This document shows positions 49,048 through 59,279 of a stretch of DNA of 64,000 bases, in pieces. The stretch covers positions 113,274-177,273 of the forward strand of contig NZ_BOMN01000022.1 of NCBI RefSeq assembly GCF_016862215.1, read 5' to 3'. Numbering within the stretch: position 1 is the first letter of the stretch; each line of letters opens with the position of its first letter. The notes under the pieces were generated by a model. That model was not told the DNA's origin. It did not search any database and saw only the letters and a list, made by a program, of their open reading frames with translations. The DNA comes from Winogradskya humida. GTDB taxonomy: Bacteria; Actinomycetota; Actinomycetes; Mycobacteriales; Micromonosporaceae. The position numbers and the translations under genes were made by a program.

Positions 49048-50076
49048 TTAGAACAGCGACAGCTGCCCGGGCGTGGGATCCCGCCGCCCGCTCAGGCCCC
49101 GCCGGAACACCCACGGCCGCAGGTCGGGGATCGGATCTTCGTCGCGTTCCTCGCGTTGCGGGGGCAGGCTGCCGGTCAGGGCCCACAGTGACGGCCCCAG
49201 GTTGATCCCGCGGGCCCGCAGCGCTCCCCGCATCGTGGCGAGATTCAACGGCAACCGCGCCGAGCCAGGATCGGGAACGGGCAGGTCGGTGCGCATCTGC
49301 ATGAGTCGCTGGTTGCGCTCCACGATGGACCGTACGCCCTCAGCCCCGAGTTGCGCCGTCGCCTTCTCGCCGACAGCGTCGCGGACGAGGTGGTCCTGGC
49401 CCGCGTCGAGCGCCGCCCACACCGTGTCGATCGAGCCGAACGCCGCGAGCAGGCGTGCCGCGGTGGCCTCGCCGAAGCCGCGTACGCCGTGCAGGTTGTC
49501 GGACGGGTCGCCGCGCAGGGCGGCGTAGTCGCGGTACTGCCAGGATTCGACGCCGCACAGCTCGGTGAGGCCGGTCTGGTCGACGAGGACGGCCTCGTCG
49601 AAGCCCCCGTTGCGTACGCGGAGCACGGATGTTGTCTCGTTGATCAGGGCGAACGCGTCGCGGTCGCTGGTCATGAGCACCGAGCGCCAGCCGGCGGCGG
49701 TGGCGGTCGCGGCGGAGCTGGCGAGGATGTCGTCGGCCTCGTAGGCGGGCGGGACGACGGTGTGGATGCCGGCGGCCCGCAGCAGGTCAGGGGCGCCGAG
49801 GATCTGTTCGGCCAGGTCGGCGGCCTTGTCGGGGCGGTGCGCCTTGTACGCGGGGTAGTCGGCCCGGCGCGCCGAGTCGTGGGGGCAGTCGAATCCCACG
49901 ATCAGCGCGTCGGGCCGCAGGTAGGCGGCGGCCCGGGCGATGTAGCCGACGAGCCCGCGCAGTGCCCAGACGGGGCGTCCGGCCTGATCGACCCAGCCGT
50001 CCCCGGCCCCGGCGTGGTACGCGCGGTGCAGCAGGCTGTTGCCGTCGAGCACCAGCAGCAGGGGGAGTTCGGGCAC
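49048..50076 (-). CDS. 5'-3' exonuclease (PolI-like/FEN family) with clamp-binding tail
   Basis: A 342-aa nuclease of the DNA polymerase I 5'-nuclease type. Metal-binding acidic residues are visible in LLVLDGNSLLHRAYHA, VGFDCP, YEADDILAS and MTSDRDAFALI. The helix-hairpin-helix is LRGDPSDNLHGVRGFGEATA. It ends with GQLSLF, which fits the bacterial sliding-clamp (DnaN) binding motif QL[SD]LF. The polymerase domains are missing, so it is a stand-alone flap/RNA-primer nuclease. It probably acts at replication forks or in repair. Confidence 0.87.
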   Translation of the reverse strand: MPELPLLLVLDGNSLLHRAYHAGAGDGWVDQAGRPVWALRGLVGYIARAAAYLRPDALIVGFDCPHDSARRADYPAYKAHRPDKAADLAEQILGAPDLLRAAGIHTVVPPAYEADDILASSAATATAAGWRSVLMTSDRDAFALINETTSVLRVRNGGFDEAVLVDQTGLTELCGVESWQYRDYAALRGDPSDNLHGVRGFGEATAARLLAAFGSIDTVWAALDAGQDHLVRDAVGEKATAQLGAEGVRSIVERNQRLMQMRTDLPVPDPGSARLPLNLATMRGALRARGINLGPSLWALTGSLPPQREERDEDPIPDLRPWVFRRGLSGRRDPTPGQLSLF

Positions 50077-50085
50077 CGCAAGAGC

Positions 50086-51024
50086 CTAGGCCACGAGCCG
50101 CTTCAGGGCTTCACCCGCCATGGTGACGGCGCCGGGGACGTACCCGTTGGGGATGAGGTTGAAGGTGAGGCCGTCGACGCCCTGGTCGAGCACATCGCGC
50201 TGGATCTGCTCGGTGACCTGGTCGGGGGTGCCGACGAAGGCGATGGCCTGGCGGGCCTCGGGCAGGCGCAGGAGCAGTTCCTTGGCCTCGCCCTCGGATT
50301 CGGCCATGACGACGGTGGCGTGCCAGGTGGTGGGCAGCGTCGCCGGGTCGCGGTCGATCTCCTCGCAGCGCTGCTTCAGGACGGCGATCTTGCGGGAGAT
50401 GTCCTCGCGGGCGCAGATGATGTTCATGTGGTCGGCGAACCGCGCGGCCAGCCGGAACGTCTTCTGCTCGCCGCTGCCGCCGAGCATGATCGGGATGGTG
50501 GGCCGGATCCGAGGGTTGTTCATGGCGTTGCGGCTGGTGTACCACTTACCCTCGAACGTCGGCTGCTCGCCCTTGAGCATCCCGGTGATGATGGTCAGCG
50601 ACTCCTCGAGCTTCTCGAACCGGTCGGTGAAGCTGCCGAACTCGATGCCGAAGTCGTCGTGCTCGAGCTCGTACCACCCGGCGCCGATGCCGAGGATCGC
50701 CCGCCCTTTGGACGCCACGTCGAGCGTGGTGACAGTCTTGGCGAGCACGGCGGGATGACGGTACGTGTTCCCGGTGACCAGCGTCCCGAGCTGCGCCTTC
50801 GTGGTGGCGGTGGCGAGCGCGCCCAGCGCGGTGTAGGCCTCGAGCATCGGGTTGTCGGGCGTGCCGATGCCGGGCAGCTGGTAGAAGTGGTCCATCAGCA
50901 GCACGGTGTCGACCCCGGCCGCCTCGGCCTCGCGGGCCTGCGCGATCACGGTGTCGAACAGGTCTTCGACGGGCACGCCGGGATAGGTGAAGTTCGGGAT
51001 CTGGTATCCGAGCCTGATGGTCAC
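50086..51024 (-). CDS. LLM-class F420-dependent oxidoreductase
   Basis: A 312-aa protein starting with GTG 51024 behind GGAGG (ATG 51036 is possible). Family sequence includes [28 protein letters not shown] and [20 protein letters not shown]. It matches the F420-binding LLM group known from Mycobacterium as Rv1855c-like. It should use reduced or oxidised F420 on an unknown substrate. It lies 9 bp beyond the start of the exonuclease gene in the same direction. Confidence 0.84.
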   Translation of the reverse strand: MTIRLGYQIPNFTYPGVPVEDLFDTVIAQAREAEAAGVDTVLLMDHFYQLPGIGTPDNPMLEAYTALGALATATTKAQLGTLVTGNTYRHPAVLAKTVTTLDVASKGRAILGIGAGWYELEHDDFGIEFGSFTDRFEKLEESLTIITGMLKGEQPTFEGKWYTSRNAMNNPRIRPTIPIMLGGSGEQKTFRLAARFADHMNIICAREDISRKIAVLKQRCEEIDRDPATLPTTWHATVVMAESEGEAKELLLRLPEARQAIAFVGTPDQVTEQIQRDVLDQGVDGLTFNLIPNGYVPGAVTMAGEALKRLVA

Positions 51025-51119
51025 AGCGGCCTCCATGGTGACGAGCGTTCACCGGCCAATCTACGTCCCGGTGACCCCGGTCGCCCGCGACCTGGCCGCG
51101 TGTGTGGAGCCCCGCCGCC

Positions 51120-51242
51120 GGTGCGGCCCGGAACGATCTCCTCGATCAGCTCGGCGACCCGCTCGTCGTCCCCGTCCGCGGCACGCAGCCGCCCGGTCAT
51201 CGTCTCGTCGATGGCGAAATGCACCCCAAGGCTCACCCCCAC
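51120..51242 (-). pseudogene. Remnant of a DUF1877-like gene
   Basis: From ATG 51242 the frame reads [19 protein letters not shown] and continues to about LIEEIVPGR, the start of DUF1877-family proteins. It then turns into low-complexity sequence. Only about 40 of an expected 160 or so residues remain. Confidence 0.5.
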
Positions 51243-51355
51243 ATCCTGGCCCAGGCGTACGACAGTTTCCGGGCGCGACTCGCGCGGGGGTTGTCAGGTG
51301 CGGATTCGGTGGAAAGATGGGCTCGCGACCAGGGATCTGCTCATCGGGAGGCCGG

Positions 51356-52792
51356 ATGACCACCAAAACCGTGCAGCACAACTTCGTCGGGGGGCAGGCC
51401 GTGGCGCCCGTCGAGGGGCGTTACGCCGACCTTGTGGATCCCTCGACGGGGGAGGTGTTCGCCAGTGCACCCGTCTCCGGCAAGGAAGATGTCGATCGGG
51501 CGATGACGGCCGCGGCCACCGCGTTCGAGACGTGGCGGGACACGACGCCGGCAGAGCGGCAGCTGGCCCTGCTGAGGTTCGCCGACGCGATCGAGGCGCG
51601 GGCCGGGGAGCTGGTCGCTGCGGAGTCGCAGAACACCGGTAAGCCGCTCGGGCTGACCGCGAGTGAGGAGTTGCCGCCGGCGATCGATCAGATCCGGTTC
51701 TTCGCCGGGGCGGCGCGGCTGCTCGAAGGGCGGTCGGCGGGGCAGTATCTGGCCGGCTACGAGAGCTATGTGCGCCGGGAGCCGGTCGGAGTCTGTGCGC
51801 AGGTCACGCCCTGGAACTATCCGCTGATGATGGCGGTGTGGAAGATCGCGCCGGCGCTCGCGGCCGGTAACACGGTGGTGCTGAAGCCGTCCGACACGAC
51901 GCCGGTCACGTCGGTGCTGCTGGCGGAGATCGCCGCGGAGTTCTTCCCCGCGGGGGTGTTCAACGTCGTCACCGGTGACCGGGACACCGGGCGGGCGCTG
52001 GTCGAGCACCGGACGCCGCAGATGGTGTCGATCACCGGGTCGGTGCGCGCCGGGATGGAGGTCGCGGGGTCGGCCGCCGCGGATCTGAAGCGCACGCATC
52101 TCGAGCTGGGCGGTAAGGCGCCCGTGGTGGTCTTCGACGACGCCGACGTGGCGGCCGCGGCGGCCGGGATCGCCGAGGCGGGGTATTTCAACGCGGGCCA
52201 GGACTGCACCGCGGCGACGCGGGTGCTCGCCGGGCCCGGTGTCTACGAGGACTTCGTGGCGGCGCTGGCCGAGCAGGCCAAGGGCACCCGCACCGGCGCG
52301 CCCGGTGACGAGGACGTGCTCTATGGGCCGCTGAACAACGCGCGGCAGCTGGAGCGGGTCAGCGGGTTCCTCGACCGGCTGCCGGGGCACGCCACGGTGG
52401 AGGCCGGGGGTGCGCGGCAGGGGGAGCGGGGCTACTTCTACACGCCGACCGTGGTGGCCGGGCTGCGCCAGGGTGACGAGCTCGTGCAGGACGAGGTGTT
52501 CGGGCCGGTCATCACGGTGCAGCGGTTCACCGACGAGGACGAGGCCGTGGCCTGGGCCAACGGCGTGGAATACGGGCTGGCGTCCAGCGTGTGGACAAAG
52601 GATCACGGGCGGGCGATGCGGATGACGCGGCGCCTCGACTTCGGGTGCGTGTGGGTCAACTGCCACATCCCGCTGGTCGCGGAGATGCCGCACGGCGGGT
52701 TCAAGCACTCCGGGCACGGCAAGGACCTCTCCGTGTACGGGCTGGAGGACTACACCCGCATCAAGCACGTCATGCACTACACGGGAGAGTGA
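51356..52792 (+). CDS. patD: Aminobutyraldehyde dehydrogenase-like enzyme
   Basis: A 478-aa NAD-dependent aldehyde dehydrogenase (ATG 51356, GGGAGG upstream). Key motifs are [20 protein letters not shown], the catalytic Glu in [12 protein letters not shown] and nucleophile Cys in [12 protein letters not shown]. The pattern matches gamma-aminobutyraldehyde dehydrogenase (PatD/YdcW), which oxidises 4-aminobutanal from putrescine to GABA. Two aminotransferases and an amine oxidase follow, which supports a polyamine role. It is followed by a GABA-type aminotransferase 2 bp downstream. Confidence 0.83.
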   Translation: MTTKTVQHNFVGGQAVAPVEGRYADLVDPSTGEVFASAPVSGKEDVDRAMTAAATAFETWRDTTPAERQLALLRFADAIEARAGELVAAESQNTGKPLGLTASEELPPAIDQIRFFAGAARLLEGRSAGQYLAGYESYVRREPVGVCAQVTPWNYPLMMAVWKIAPALAAGNTVVLKPSDTTPVTSVLLAEIAAEFFPAGVFNVVTGDRDTGRALVEHRTPQMVSITGSVRAGMEVAGSAAADLKRTHLELGGKAPVVVFDDADVAAAAAGIAEAGYFNAGQDCTAATRVLAGPGVYEDFVAALAEQAKGTRTGAPGDEDVLYGPLNNARQLERVSGFLDRLPGHATVEAGGARQGERGYFYTPTVVAGLRQGDELVQDEVFGPVITVQRFTDEDEAVAWANGVEYGLASSVWTKDHGRAMRMTRRLDFGCVWVNCHIPLVAEMPHGGFKHSGHGKDLSVYGLEDYTRIKHVMHYTGE

Positions 52793-52794
52793 GC

Positions 52795-54063
52795 ATGCCG
52801 TCGTCCGAGGAAGTTCACAAGCGCCGGTCAGCAGCCGTGGCGCGCGGTGTCAGCTCGGTGATCAGCAGTTATGTGAGCGACGCCGGGGGTGGCACGCTCA
52901 CCGACGTCGACGGGCGGGAGTGGATCGACTTCGCGTCCGGGATCGCCGTCACCAACGTCGGCAACAGCGCGCCGCGGGTGGTCGAGGCCGTCCGGGCGCA
53001 GGTGGAGCGGTTCACCCACACCTGCTTCATGGTCGCGCCGTACGAGTCGTACGTCGCGGTGTGTGAGCAGCTGATCGAGCTGACACCGGGCTCGTTCGAG
53101 AAGCGGGCCGCGCTGTTCAACTCCGGGGCCGAGGCGGTGGAGAACGCCGTCAAGATCGCGCGGCATGCGACCGGGCGGCCGGCGGTGATCGTGTTCGACC
53201 ACGCGTACCACGGGCGGACGAACCTCACGATGGCGCTGACGGCGAAGTCGATGCCGTACAAGCACCGGTTCGGGCCGTTCGCGCCGGAGATCTACCGGGT
53301 GCCGATGTCGTACCCGCTGCGTGACGGCGGGCTGAGCGGCCCGGAGGCGGCGCTCCGGGCGATCGACACGATCGAGAAGCAGGTCGGCGGTGCCAACGTC
53401 GCGGCGGTGGTGATCGAGCCGATCCAGGGCGAGGGCGGTTTTGTCGTCCCCGCGCCCGGATTCCTCCCGGCGATCGCGGCGTGGGCGAAAGGCGCCGGCG
53501 CGGTGTTCGTCGCGGACGAGATCCAGACCGGTTTCTGCCGTACGGGCTCCTGGTTCGCCTCCGAGCACGAGAACGTCGAGCCCGACCTGGTGACCATGGC
53601 CAAGGGCATGGGCGGGGGCCTGCCGATCGCGGGCGTGGTCGGGCGCGCCGACCTGATGGACGCCGTGCACGCCGGTGGCCTCGGCGGCACGTATGGAGGC
53701 AACCCGATCGCGTGCGCGGCGGCCCTCGCCGCCATCGAGACCATGCGCGAGCTGGACCTGAACGCGGCGGCGCGCAGCATCGAGGCGAGGATGCTGCCGG
53801 CGCTGAAGCGGATCGCCCCGGAAGGTGCCGAGGTCCGGGGACGCGGGGCGATGCTCGCCATCGAGCTCGTCAAACCGGGCACGATCGAGCCGGACTCCGT
53901 GCGTACCGTGAGCATTGCCAAGGCCTGTCACGACGCGGGCCTGCTCGTGCTCACCTGCGGGACCTATGGCAATGTCCTGCGGTTTCTCCCGCCCCTGGTC
54001 ATCGGGGAGCGGGAGCTGGACCGCGGCCTGGAGATCCTCGGAGGTGCCCTACTGGGTGCGTAG
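52795..54063 (+). CDS. gabT: 4-aminobutyrate aminotransferase
   Basis: A 422-aa class III PLP aminotransferase (ATG 52795). It contains NSGAEAVENAVKIARHATG, FDHAYHGRTNLTMALT, the PLP-binding region VADEIQTGFCRTG and the Schiff-base Lys in TMAKGMGGGLPIAG. The length and motifs fit GabT, which moves the amino group of GABA to 2-oxoglutarate and gives succinate semialdehyde. It sits directly after patD, so the pair takes aminobutanal to succinate semialdehyde. No succinate-semialdehyde dehydrogenase is in the cluster. Confidence 0.85.
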   Translation: MPSSEEVHKRRSAAVARGVSSVISSYVSDAGGGTLTDVDGREWIDFASGIAVTNVGNSAPRVVEAVRAQVERFTHTCFMVAPYESYVAVCEQLIELTPGSFEKRAALFNSGAEAVENAVKIARHATGRPAVIVFDHAYHGRTNLTMALTAKSMPYKHRFGPFAPEIYRVPMSYPLRDGGLSGPEAALRAIDTIEKQVGGANVAAVVIEPIQGEGGFVVPAPGFLPAIAAWAKGAGAVFVADEIQTGFCRTGSWFASEHENVEPDLVTMAKGMGGGLPIAGVVGRADLMDAVHAGGLGGTYGGNPIACAAALAAIETMRELDLNAAARSIEARMLPALKRIAPEGAEVRGRGAMLAIELVKPGTIEPDSVRTVSIAKACHDAGLLVLTCGTYGNVLRFLPPLVIGERELDRGLEILGGALLGA

Positions 54064-55230
54064 CGCCCAGGGCGAACCGTAGGCGGTGAGCAGGTCGAGG
54101 AAGGGCACGGCGTCGAAGGCCTCCGGGCCGAGGACGCCGCTGCCCGACCACGTCCCGGCGGCGAGCAGCTCCAGCGCGACCACCGGGTTCACCGCGGTCT
54201 GCCACACCACGGCCTGCGACCCGTACTCGCTCATCGACCACTGGTTGTCGACCACGTGGTAGAGGTAGACGGTGCTCGGCCGGCCCTCCTTGTCGAGCCC
54301 GGACACCAGCGTGCCCGCACACGTCGCACCGGTCATCCGCGCCCCCAGCGTCGCCGGGTCGGGCAGCACCGCGGCCACCACGTCGCGCGGCGACACCGGC
54401 ACCCCGCCGACCAGCACCGGGCTGGTCCGGTCGAGGCCGAGCTTGTGCAGCGTCCGCAGCACGTCGATGAATTCCTTGCCCAGCCCGTACTTGAACGTGA
54501 CCCGCCGTGCCCCCACCCAGCGGGGGATGAGCAGGACCTCCTCATGCTCGACGTGCACGCACTCGACCGGCCCGATCCCGCCGGGGAAGTCGAACATCTC
54601 CGGCTCGCTCAGCGCCTCGACCGTGAACCAGCCCCGGTCACGCTCGTAGACGACCGGCGGGTTGAGGCACTCCTCGATCGTCGTCCAGATGGAGAACGAC
54701 GGCGCGAAGTCGTATCCCTCGACGACCAGGTTGCCGCCGTCGCGGATGCCGATCTCGTCGATCTCTGAGAACAGGTGGTCGGCGGCGTAGCGGGCGAAGA
54801 CGTCGGACAGGCCCGGCTCGACCCCCATCCCGACCAGCGCGAGCCGCCCCGCCCCCTCCCACTGCCCGGCGGCGGCGAACTGCGTGTCACCGAGGCGCAC
54901 CCCGGTCGCTGCGTCCGACAACGACATCGCCATGTCCAGATAGTCGGCGCCCGCGTGCAGGGCCCCCTCGAAGACCGGCATGACGAATCGCGGGTCGACG
55001 GCGTTCAGCACGTGCGTGATCGCGTGCTCGCGGCACAGCGCGGCGACCGCCCCGGCATCGGACGCGTCGACCTGCGCGGCGGCGAACCGCTCATCGAGCC
55101 CAGCGACCGCCCGCTCGGCGCGCGCGAGGTCGTAGTCGGCCACGACATAGCGGTCGAAGAAGCCGCGCCGGGCCGCGATGAGCGCCGCGGCACTGCCGAC
55201 ACCGCCGGCACCGATGGAGAGGATCCGCAT
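54049..55230 (-). CDS. Saccharopine dehydrogenase-like oxidoreductase
   Basis: A 393-aa protein (ATG 55230) with an N-terminal Rossmann motif LSIGAGGVGSAAALIAARRG and GADYLDMAMSLSD. Family members act on lysine, saccharopine or carboxynorspermidine. In this polyamine/lysine-type setting a role in diamine or lysine metabolism is plausible, but the substrate is not determined. Its 3' end overlaps gabT by 15 bp in the opposite direction, and it is divergent from the Lrp regulator. Confidence 0.78.
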   Translation of the reverse strand: MRILSIGAGGVGSAAALIAARRGFFDRYVVADYDLARAERAVAGLDERFAAAQVDASDAGAVAALCREHAITHVLNAVDPRFVMPVFEGALHAGADYLDMAMSLSDAATGVRLGDTQFAAAGQWEGAGRLALVGMGVEPGLSDVFARYAADHLFSEIDEIGIRDGGNLVVEGYDFAPSFSIWTTIEECLNPPVVYERDRGWFTVEALSEPEMFDFPGGIGPVECVHVEHEEVLLIPRWVGARRVTFKYGLGKEFIDVLRTLHKLGLDRTSPVLVGGVPVSPRDVVAAVLPDPATLGARMTGATCAGTLVSGLDKEGRPSTVYLYHVVDNQWSMSEYGSQAVVWQTAVNPVVALELLAAGTWSGSGVLGPEAFDAVPFLDLLTAYGSPWALRTQ

Positions 55231-55384
55231 GCGCCATCCTAGATCGAAGAACCGAAACATTGTTCTGCGAGCGTTGTGGCGACGGAAACACTTGTCAAGA
55301 GGCCGGAAAGCTGCGATAAACGTAGATGCCCGCGGTTGACGACTTGTCCGCGGGACGCGCCGGGACAGGTGGAACAATCCTGGC

Positions 55385-55840
55385 GTGACCGACCAGACGC
55401 TGGACTCCACCAACAAGCAGATCATCGAGCACCTGCAGCGCGACGGACGGATGTCCTACGCGACGCTCGCCAAGACCATCGGGCTGTCCGAGGCCGCCGT
55501 GCGCCAGCGCGTGCAGCGACTCCTCGACGGCGGCCTGATGCAGATCGTCGCGGTCACCGACCCGCTGACGCTCGGCTTCGCCCGCCAGGCGATGGTCGGG
55601 GTCAAGGTACTCGGCGACATGCGCCGCGTCGCCGACGAGATCGCCGCCATCCCGGAGGTCGACTACGTGGTGATCTGCGCCGGCGGCTACGACATGCTCG
55701 TCGAGCTCGTCTGCACCGATGACGAGCACCTGCTCGAGCTGCTCAACGACAAGATCAGGGCGGTCGAGGGCGTCGCCGCCACCGAGACGTTCATGTATCT
55801 CAAGCTCGCGAAACAGACCTATGCGTGGGGAACCAGATGA
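55385..55840 (+). CDS. Lrp/AsnC-family transcriptional regulator
   Basis: A 151-aa regulator. The N-terminal HTH is STNKQIIEHLQRDGRMSYAT and TIGLSEAAVRQRVQRLLDGG. The C-terminal RAM domain follows (VVICAGGYDMLVELVCTDDE). It is divergent from the saccharopine dehydrogenase-like gene and its stop overlaps the next aminotransferase gene (ATGA), so it likely senses an amino acid or diamine and controls the cluster. Confidence 0.87.
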   Translation: MTDQTLDSTNKQIIEHLQRDGRMSYATLAKTIGLSEAAVRQRVQRLLDGGLMQIVAVTDPLTLGFARQAMVGVKVLGDMRRVADEIAAIPEVDYVVICAGGYDMLVELVCTDDEHLLELLNDKIRAVEGVAATETFMYLKLAKQTYAWGTR

Positions 55841-57207
55841 CTCAGGACCTGTCAGCCGCGGCACGCGACCACCTCTGGATGCACTTCACCCGGCTCTCCA
55901 GCTACACCGGGCCGGATGCCGGGGAGGTGCCGGTCATCGTGCGCGGCTCCGGTCCGTACATCTACGACCAGCACGGCAAGCGCTACCTCGACGGCCTGTC
56001 CGGGCTGTTCGTGGTGCAGACCGGCCACGGCCGCACCGAGCTGGCCGAGGCCGCCGCCAAGCAGGCCGCTGAGCTGGCGTATTTCCCGGTCTGGTCGTAC
56101 GCGCACCCGACCGCGGTCGAGCTCGCCGAACGCCTCGCGTCGCTGACCCCCGGCGACCTGAACAGGGTCTTCTTCACCACCGGCGGCTCCGAGGCCGTGG
56201 AGAGCGCCTGGAAACTGGCCCGCAGCTACTTCAAGCTGACCGGCAAGCCCATGAAGACCAAGGCCATCTCCCGTGCGGTCGCCTATCACGGCACCACCAT
56301 GGGTGCCCTGTCGATCACCGGCCTGCCCGCGCTCAAGCAGGAGTTCGAGCCGCTCGTGCCCAGCACCATGCGCGTCCCGAACACCAACTACTACCGGCGC
56401 CCCGACGAGAGCATGAGCGAGGAGCAGTTCGGCATCTGGGCCGCCGACCGCATCGCCGAGGCCATCGAGTTCGAGGGCCCCGACACGGTCGCCTGCGTCT
56501 ACCTCGAGCCCGTGCAGAACGCCGGCGGCTGCTTCCCGCCCCCGCCCGGCTACTTCCAGCGCGTCCGCGAGATCTGCGACCGCTACGACGTGCTGCTCGT
56601 CTCCGACGAGGTGATCTGCGCGTTCGGCCGGCTCGGGGAGTACTTCGGCTCCCAGCGCTACGGCTACACCCCCGACATCATCACCTGCGCCAAGGGCCTC
56701 ACCTCCGGGTACGTCCCGATGGGCGCGATGATCGCCTCGGAACGCCTGGTGGAGCCGTTCCTGCACGGCACCGCGACGTTCGCGCACGGCATCACGTTCG
56801 GCGGGCACCCCGTCGCCTCCGCCGTCGCCCTGACCAACCTCGACATCTTTGAGCGCGAAGACCTCAACGGCCACGTCCGCGCGCAGACCGACGTGTTCCG
56901 CTCCTACCTCGACCGGCTGCGTGACCTGCCGATCGTCGGCGACGTCCGCGGCGACGGCTACTTCTTCGGCATCGAGCTCGTCAAGGACAAGGCCACCAAG
57001 GAAACGTTCGACATGGCCGAGTCCGACCGGCTGCTGCGCGGCTTCCTCTCGCAGGCGCTGTTCGAGGCCGGGCTCTACTGCCGCGCCGACGACCGCGGCG
57101 ACCCGGTCATCCAGCTCGCCCCGCCGCTCATCTGCGAGGAGAAACACTTCCAGGAGATCGAGCAGATCCTGCGTACGGTGCTGAGCGAGGCATGGACCAA
57201 GATCTGA
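55837..57207 (+). CDS. Class III aminotransferase (putrescine/omega-amino acid type)
   Basis: A 456-aa PLP enzyme (ATG 55837, overlapping the Lrp stop). It contains FFTTGGSEAVESAWKLARSY, AYHGTTMGALSITG, SDEVICAFGRLGEYFG and the Lys in CAKGLTSGYVPMGAM. The sequence belongs to the omega-amino acid:pyruvate/putrescine aminotransferase group. It could convert putrescine or cadaverine to the aminoaldehyde used by PatD. The next gene overlaps by 16 bp. Confidence 0.85.
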   Translation: MTQDLSAAARDHLWMHFTRLSSYTGPDAGEVPVIVRGSGPYIYDQHGKRYLDGLSGLFVVQTGHGRTELAEAAAKQAAELAYFPVWSYAHPTAVELAERLASLTPGDLNRVFFTTGGSEAVESAWKLARSYFKLTGKPMKTKAISRAVAYHGTTMGALSITGLPALKQEFEPLVPSTMRVPNTNYYRRPDESMSEEQFGIWAADRIAEAIEFEGPDTVACVYLEPVQNAGGCFPPPPGYFQRVREICDRYDVLLVSDEVICAFGRLGEYFGSQRYGYTPDIITCAKGLTSGYVPMGAMIASERLVEPFLHGTATFAHGITFGGHPVASAVALTNLDIFEREDLNGHVRAQTDVFRSYLDRLRDLPIVGDVRGDGYFFGIELVKDKATKETFDMAESDRLLRGFLSQALFEAGLYCRADDRGDPVIQLAPPLICEEKHFQEIEQILRTVLSEAWTKI

Positions 57208-58460
57208 CGCCGAGCTTCTGGCTCTCCGGCCTCGCCGTCGAAAAACGCCCCCCGCTGCCCGGCGACACCACCGCCGACGTGGCGATCGTCGGCGGCGGCT
57301 ACACGGGCCTGTGGACGGCCTACTACCTGGCCGCCGCCGCCCCGCACCTGCGCATCGTCGTCCTGGAGTCTTCTTTTTGCGGATTTGGGGCGTCCGGGCG
57401 CAACGGCGGCTGGTGCTCCGGCCTGTTCCCCGTCTCCTTCTCCCGCCTTGAACGGCGCTACGGCGAGACACAGGCGCAGGCCATGACCAAGGCCCTCGCG
57501 GACACCGTCGACGAGGTCGGCCGGGTGGCGGCCGCCGAGGGCATCGACTGCGACTACGCCAAGGGCGGCACCATCACGCTGGCCCGCACCCAGGCTCAGC
57601 TCAAGCGCGCATCCCAGTCCCCGGACTTCATCGACGCCGCGGCCGCCTCCACGATCTGCGGCGCCACCGACGTCCTCGGCGCCACCTACAGCCCCGACTG
57701 CGCCGCCCTGCACCCCGCCAAACTCGTCCGCGGCCTCGCCGACGCCGTCGAACGCCGCGGCGTCACCATCCACGAGGGAACCCGCGTCCACCGCATCACC
57801 CGAGGCACGGTCGAGACCAGCCACGGCACCGTCCGCGCCGCCACGATCGTCCGCGCCCTCGAGGGCTACACCCCCACCCTTCCCGGCCACAAACGAGCGA
57901 TCGCCCCGGTCTACTCCCTCATGATCGCCACCGAACCCCTCGACCCCGCGACCTGGGACCGCATCGGCCTGGCGAGGCGAGAGACCTTCACCGACGAAAG
58001 ACACCTCGTGGTGTACGGGCAACGCACAGCAGACGACAGACTGGCGTTCGGCGGCCGCGGCGCCCCGTACCACTACGGCTCCACGGTGAAACCCCACTAC
58101 GACACCGTCCCCTCGGTCTTCGCCGCCCTGCGCCGCACGATCACCGACCTGTTCGGCATCACCCCACCGATCGCCGCGTCCTGGGGCGGCCCCCTCGGCA
58201 TCCCCCGCGACTGGATGCCCTCGGTCGGCATCAAGGACGGCATAGCCTGGTCCGGCGGCTACGTCGGCGACGGCGTGGCAGCGGCGAACCTCGGCGGCCG
58301 CACCCTCGCCGACCTGATCTCCGGCAACCTCACCGACCGCACGACCCTCCCGTGGGTGGGCCACCGCTCCCGCCCCTGGGAACCCGAACCCCTCCGCTGG
58401 CTCGGCATCAACGCAGCCCTGCGCGCCACCTCCCTGCGCGACCTGTGGGAACGCCGCTGA
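57192..58460 (+). CDS. FAD-dependent amine oxidoreductase, PuuB-like
   Basis: A 422-aa flavoprotein of the DAO family with VAIVGGGYTGLWTAYYLA, GRNGGWCSG and a C-terminal SWGGPLGIPRDWMPSVG. This layout matches gamma-glutamylputrescine oxidase (PuuB) and related amine oxidases. There is no gamma-glutamylputrescine synthetase gene in the window, so the substrate may be a free amine. It ends the polyamine cluster. Confidence 0.83.
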   Translation: MDQDLTPSFWLSGLAVEKRPPLPGDTTADVAIVGGGYTGLWTAYYLAAAAPHLRIVVLESSFCGFGASGRNGGWCSGLFPVSFSRLERRYGETQAQAMTKALADTVDEVGRVAAAEGIDCDYAKGGTITLARTQAQLKRASQSPDFIDAAAASTICGATDVLGATYSPDCAALHPAKLVRGLADAVERRGVTIHEGTRVHRITRGTVETSHGTVRAATIVRALEGYTPTLPGHKRAIAPVYSLMIATEPLDPATWDRIGLARRETFTDERHLVVYGQRTADDRLAFGGRGAPYHYGSTVKPHYDTVPSVFAALRRTITDLFGITPPIAASWGGPLGIPRDWMPSVGIKDGIAWSGGYVGDGVAAANLGGRTLADLISGNLTDRTTLPWVGHRSRPWEPEPLRWLGINAALRATSLRDLWERR

Positions 58461-58579
58461 GCCGCCGCATCTAATCAGCGTTGAGCGTGACCTGCTCCGC
58501 AACCATGTTCTGCCACCATGTCCGGTCACGCGACAGTTCCCGACGGTCGGACCGCGGCTGAGAGCGTAGACGTGCGGCC

Positions 58580-59270
58580 CTATGAGTCGAGATAGGCGAC
58601 CCAGTCGAGTTCGGCCGTGCCCGGCCGTTGGTCAGGTTCACTGGCCAGCCTGGCCCGCAGCTCGCGCTCCCAGGCAAGGGCCCATGCGCGGAGGCTCGCG
58701 ATGGTGTCGTCGGTGAGCCCGTAGGCAGTGAATCCTCGATCGGAAGTTCGGCGACCGCACCGAGACGGTCTGCCAACTCCGCGGCGTGGAACTCAGGCGT
58801 ATGCTGGCTGCCGAGCCGTCCAGGTCCAACGTCGAATATCCGGCCGCTCCGGCGGCCCGGACGTCGATGATGTCGCGAGGCATGGTCCGGCTGTACAGCG
58901 CCCGCATCTTGAGGCCGACGGCATCGTCGATCGCCAGTACCGGACCGACGGTGAGCCGGGTCGGCGGCCCGATCGCTTCTTTCAGCAGATCGACCTCGCA
59001 CGCCCGGGTGCCGTCGGTGACATCCATCCGTGCCATGCGGGACGTCGCTTCAACGATGGTCACGGTGTATCCAGCGTCCTGGTATGCCTGAGCGAGACGG
59101 TCAGCAACCTCGGGGAGCGGCAGCGGTGACACGGTCGCGAAGTCCACGTCGCGTGACGGCCTGCTGGTCAACCCGTGCTGGGAGATCGCATACCCGCCGG
59201 CCAGGACGAGGCCGAGGTCGTCGCCGGCGTCGAACCCGATCTGTGCGATCGTGCGGTGAAAGTCGTCCAT
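58580..59270 (-). pseudogene. AbiEii-type nucleotidyltransferase toxin gene, frameshifted
   Basis: From ATG 59270 the frame encodes VLAGGYAISQHGLTSRPSRD and VDFATVSPLP, a DUF1814/AbiEii nucleotidyltransferase start, then ACEVDLLKEA. Near 58800 it needs a shift to continue as EFHAAELADRLGAVAELPIE, and near 58735 another shift to end as LTDDTIASLRAWALAWEREL and WVAYLDS at TAG 58580. There are two frameshifts, so the toxin is probably inactive, unless they are sequencing errors. The gene follows the 59280-59630 gene on the same strand. Confidence 0.7.
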
Positions 59271-59279
59271 GTGAGCGGG

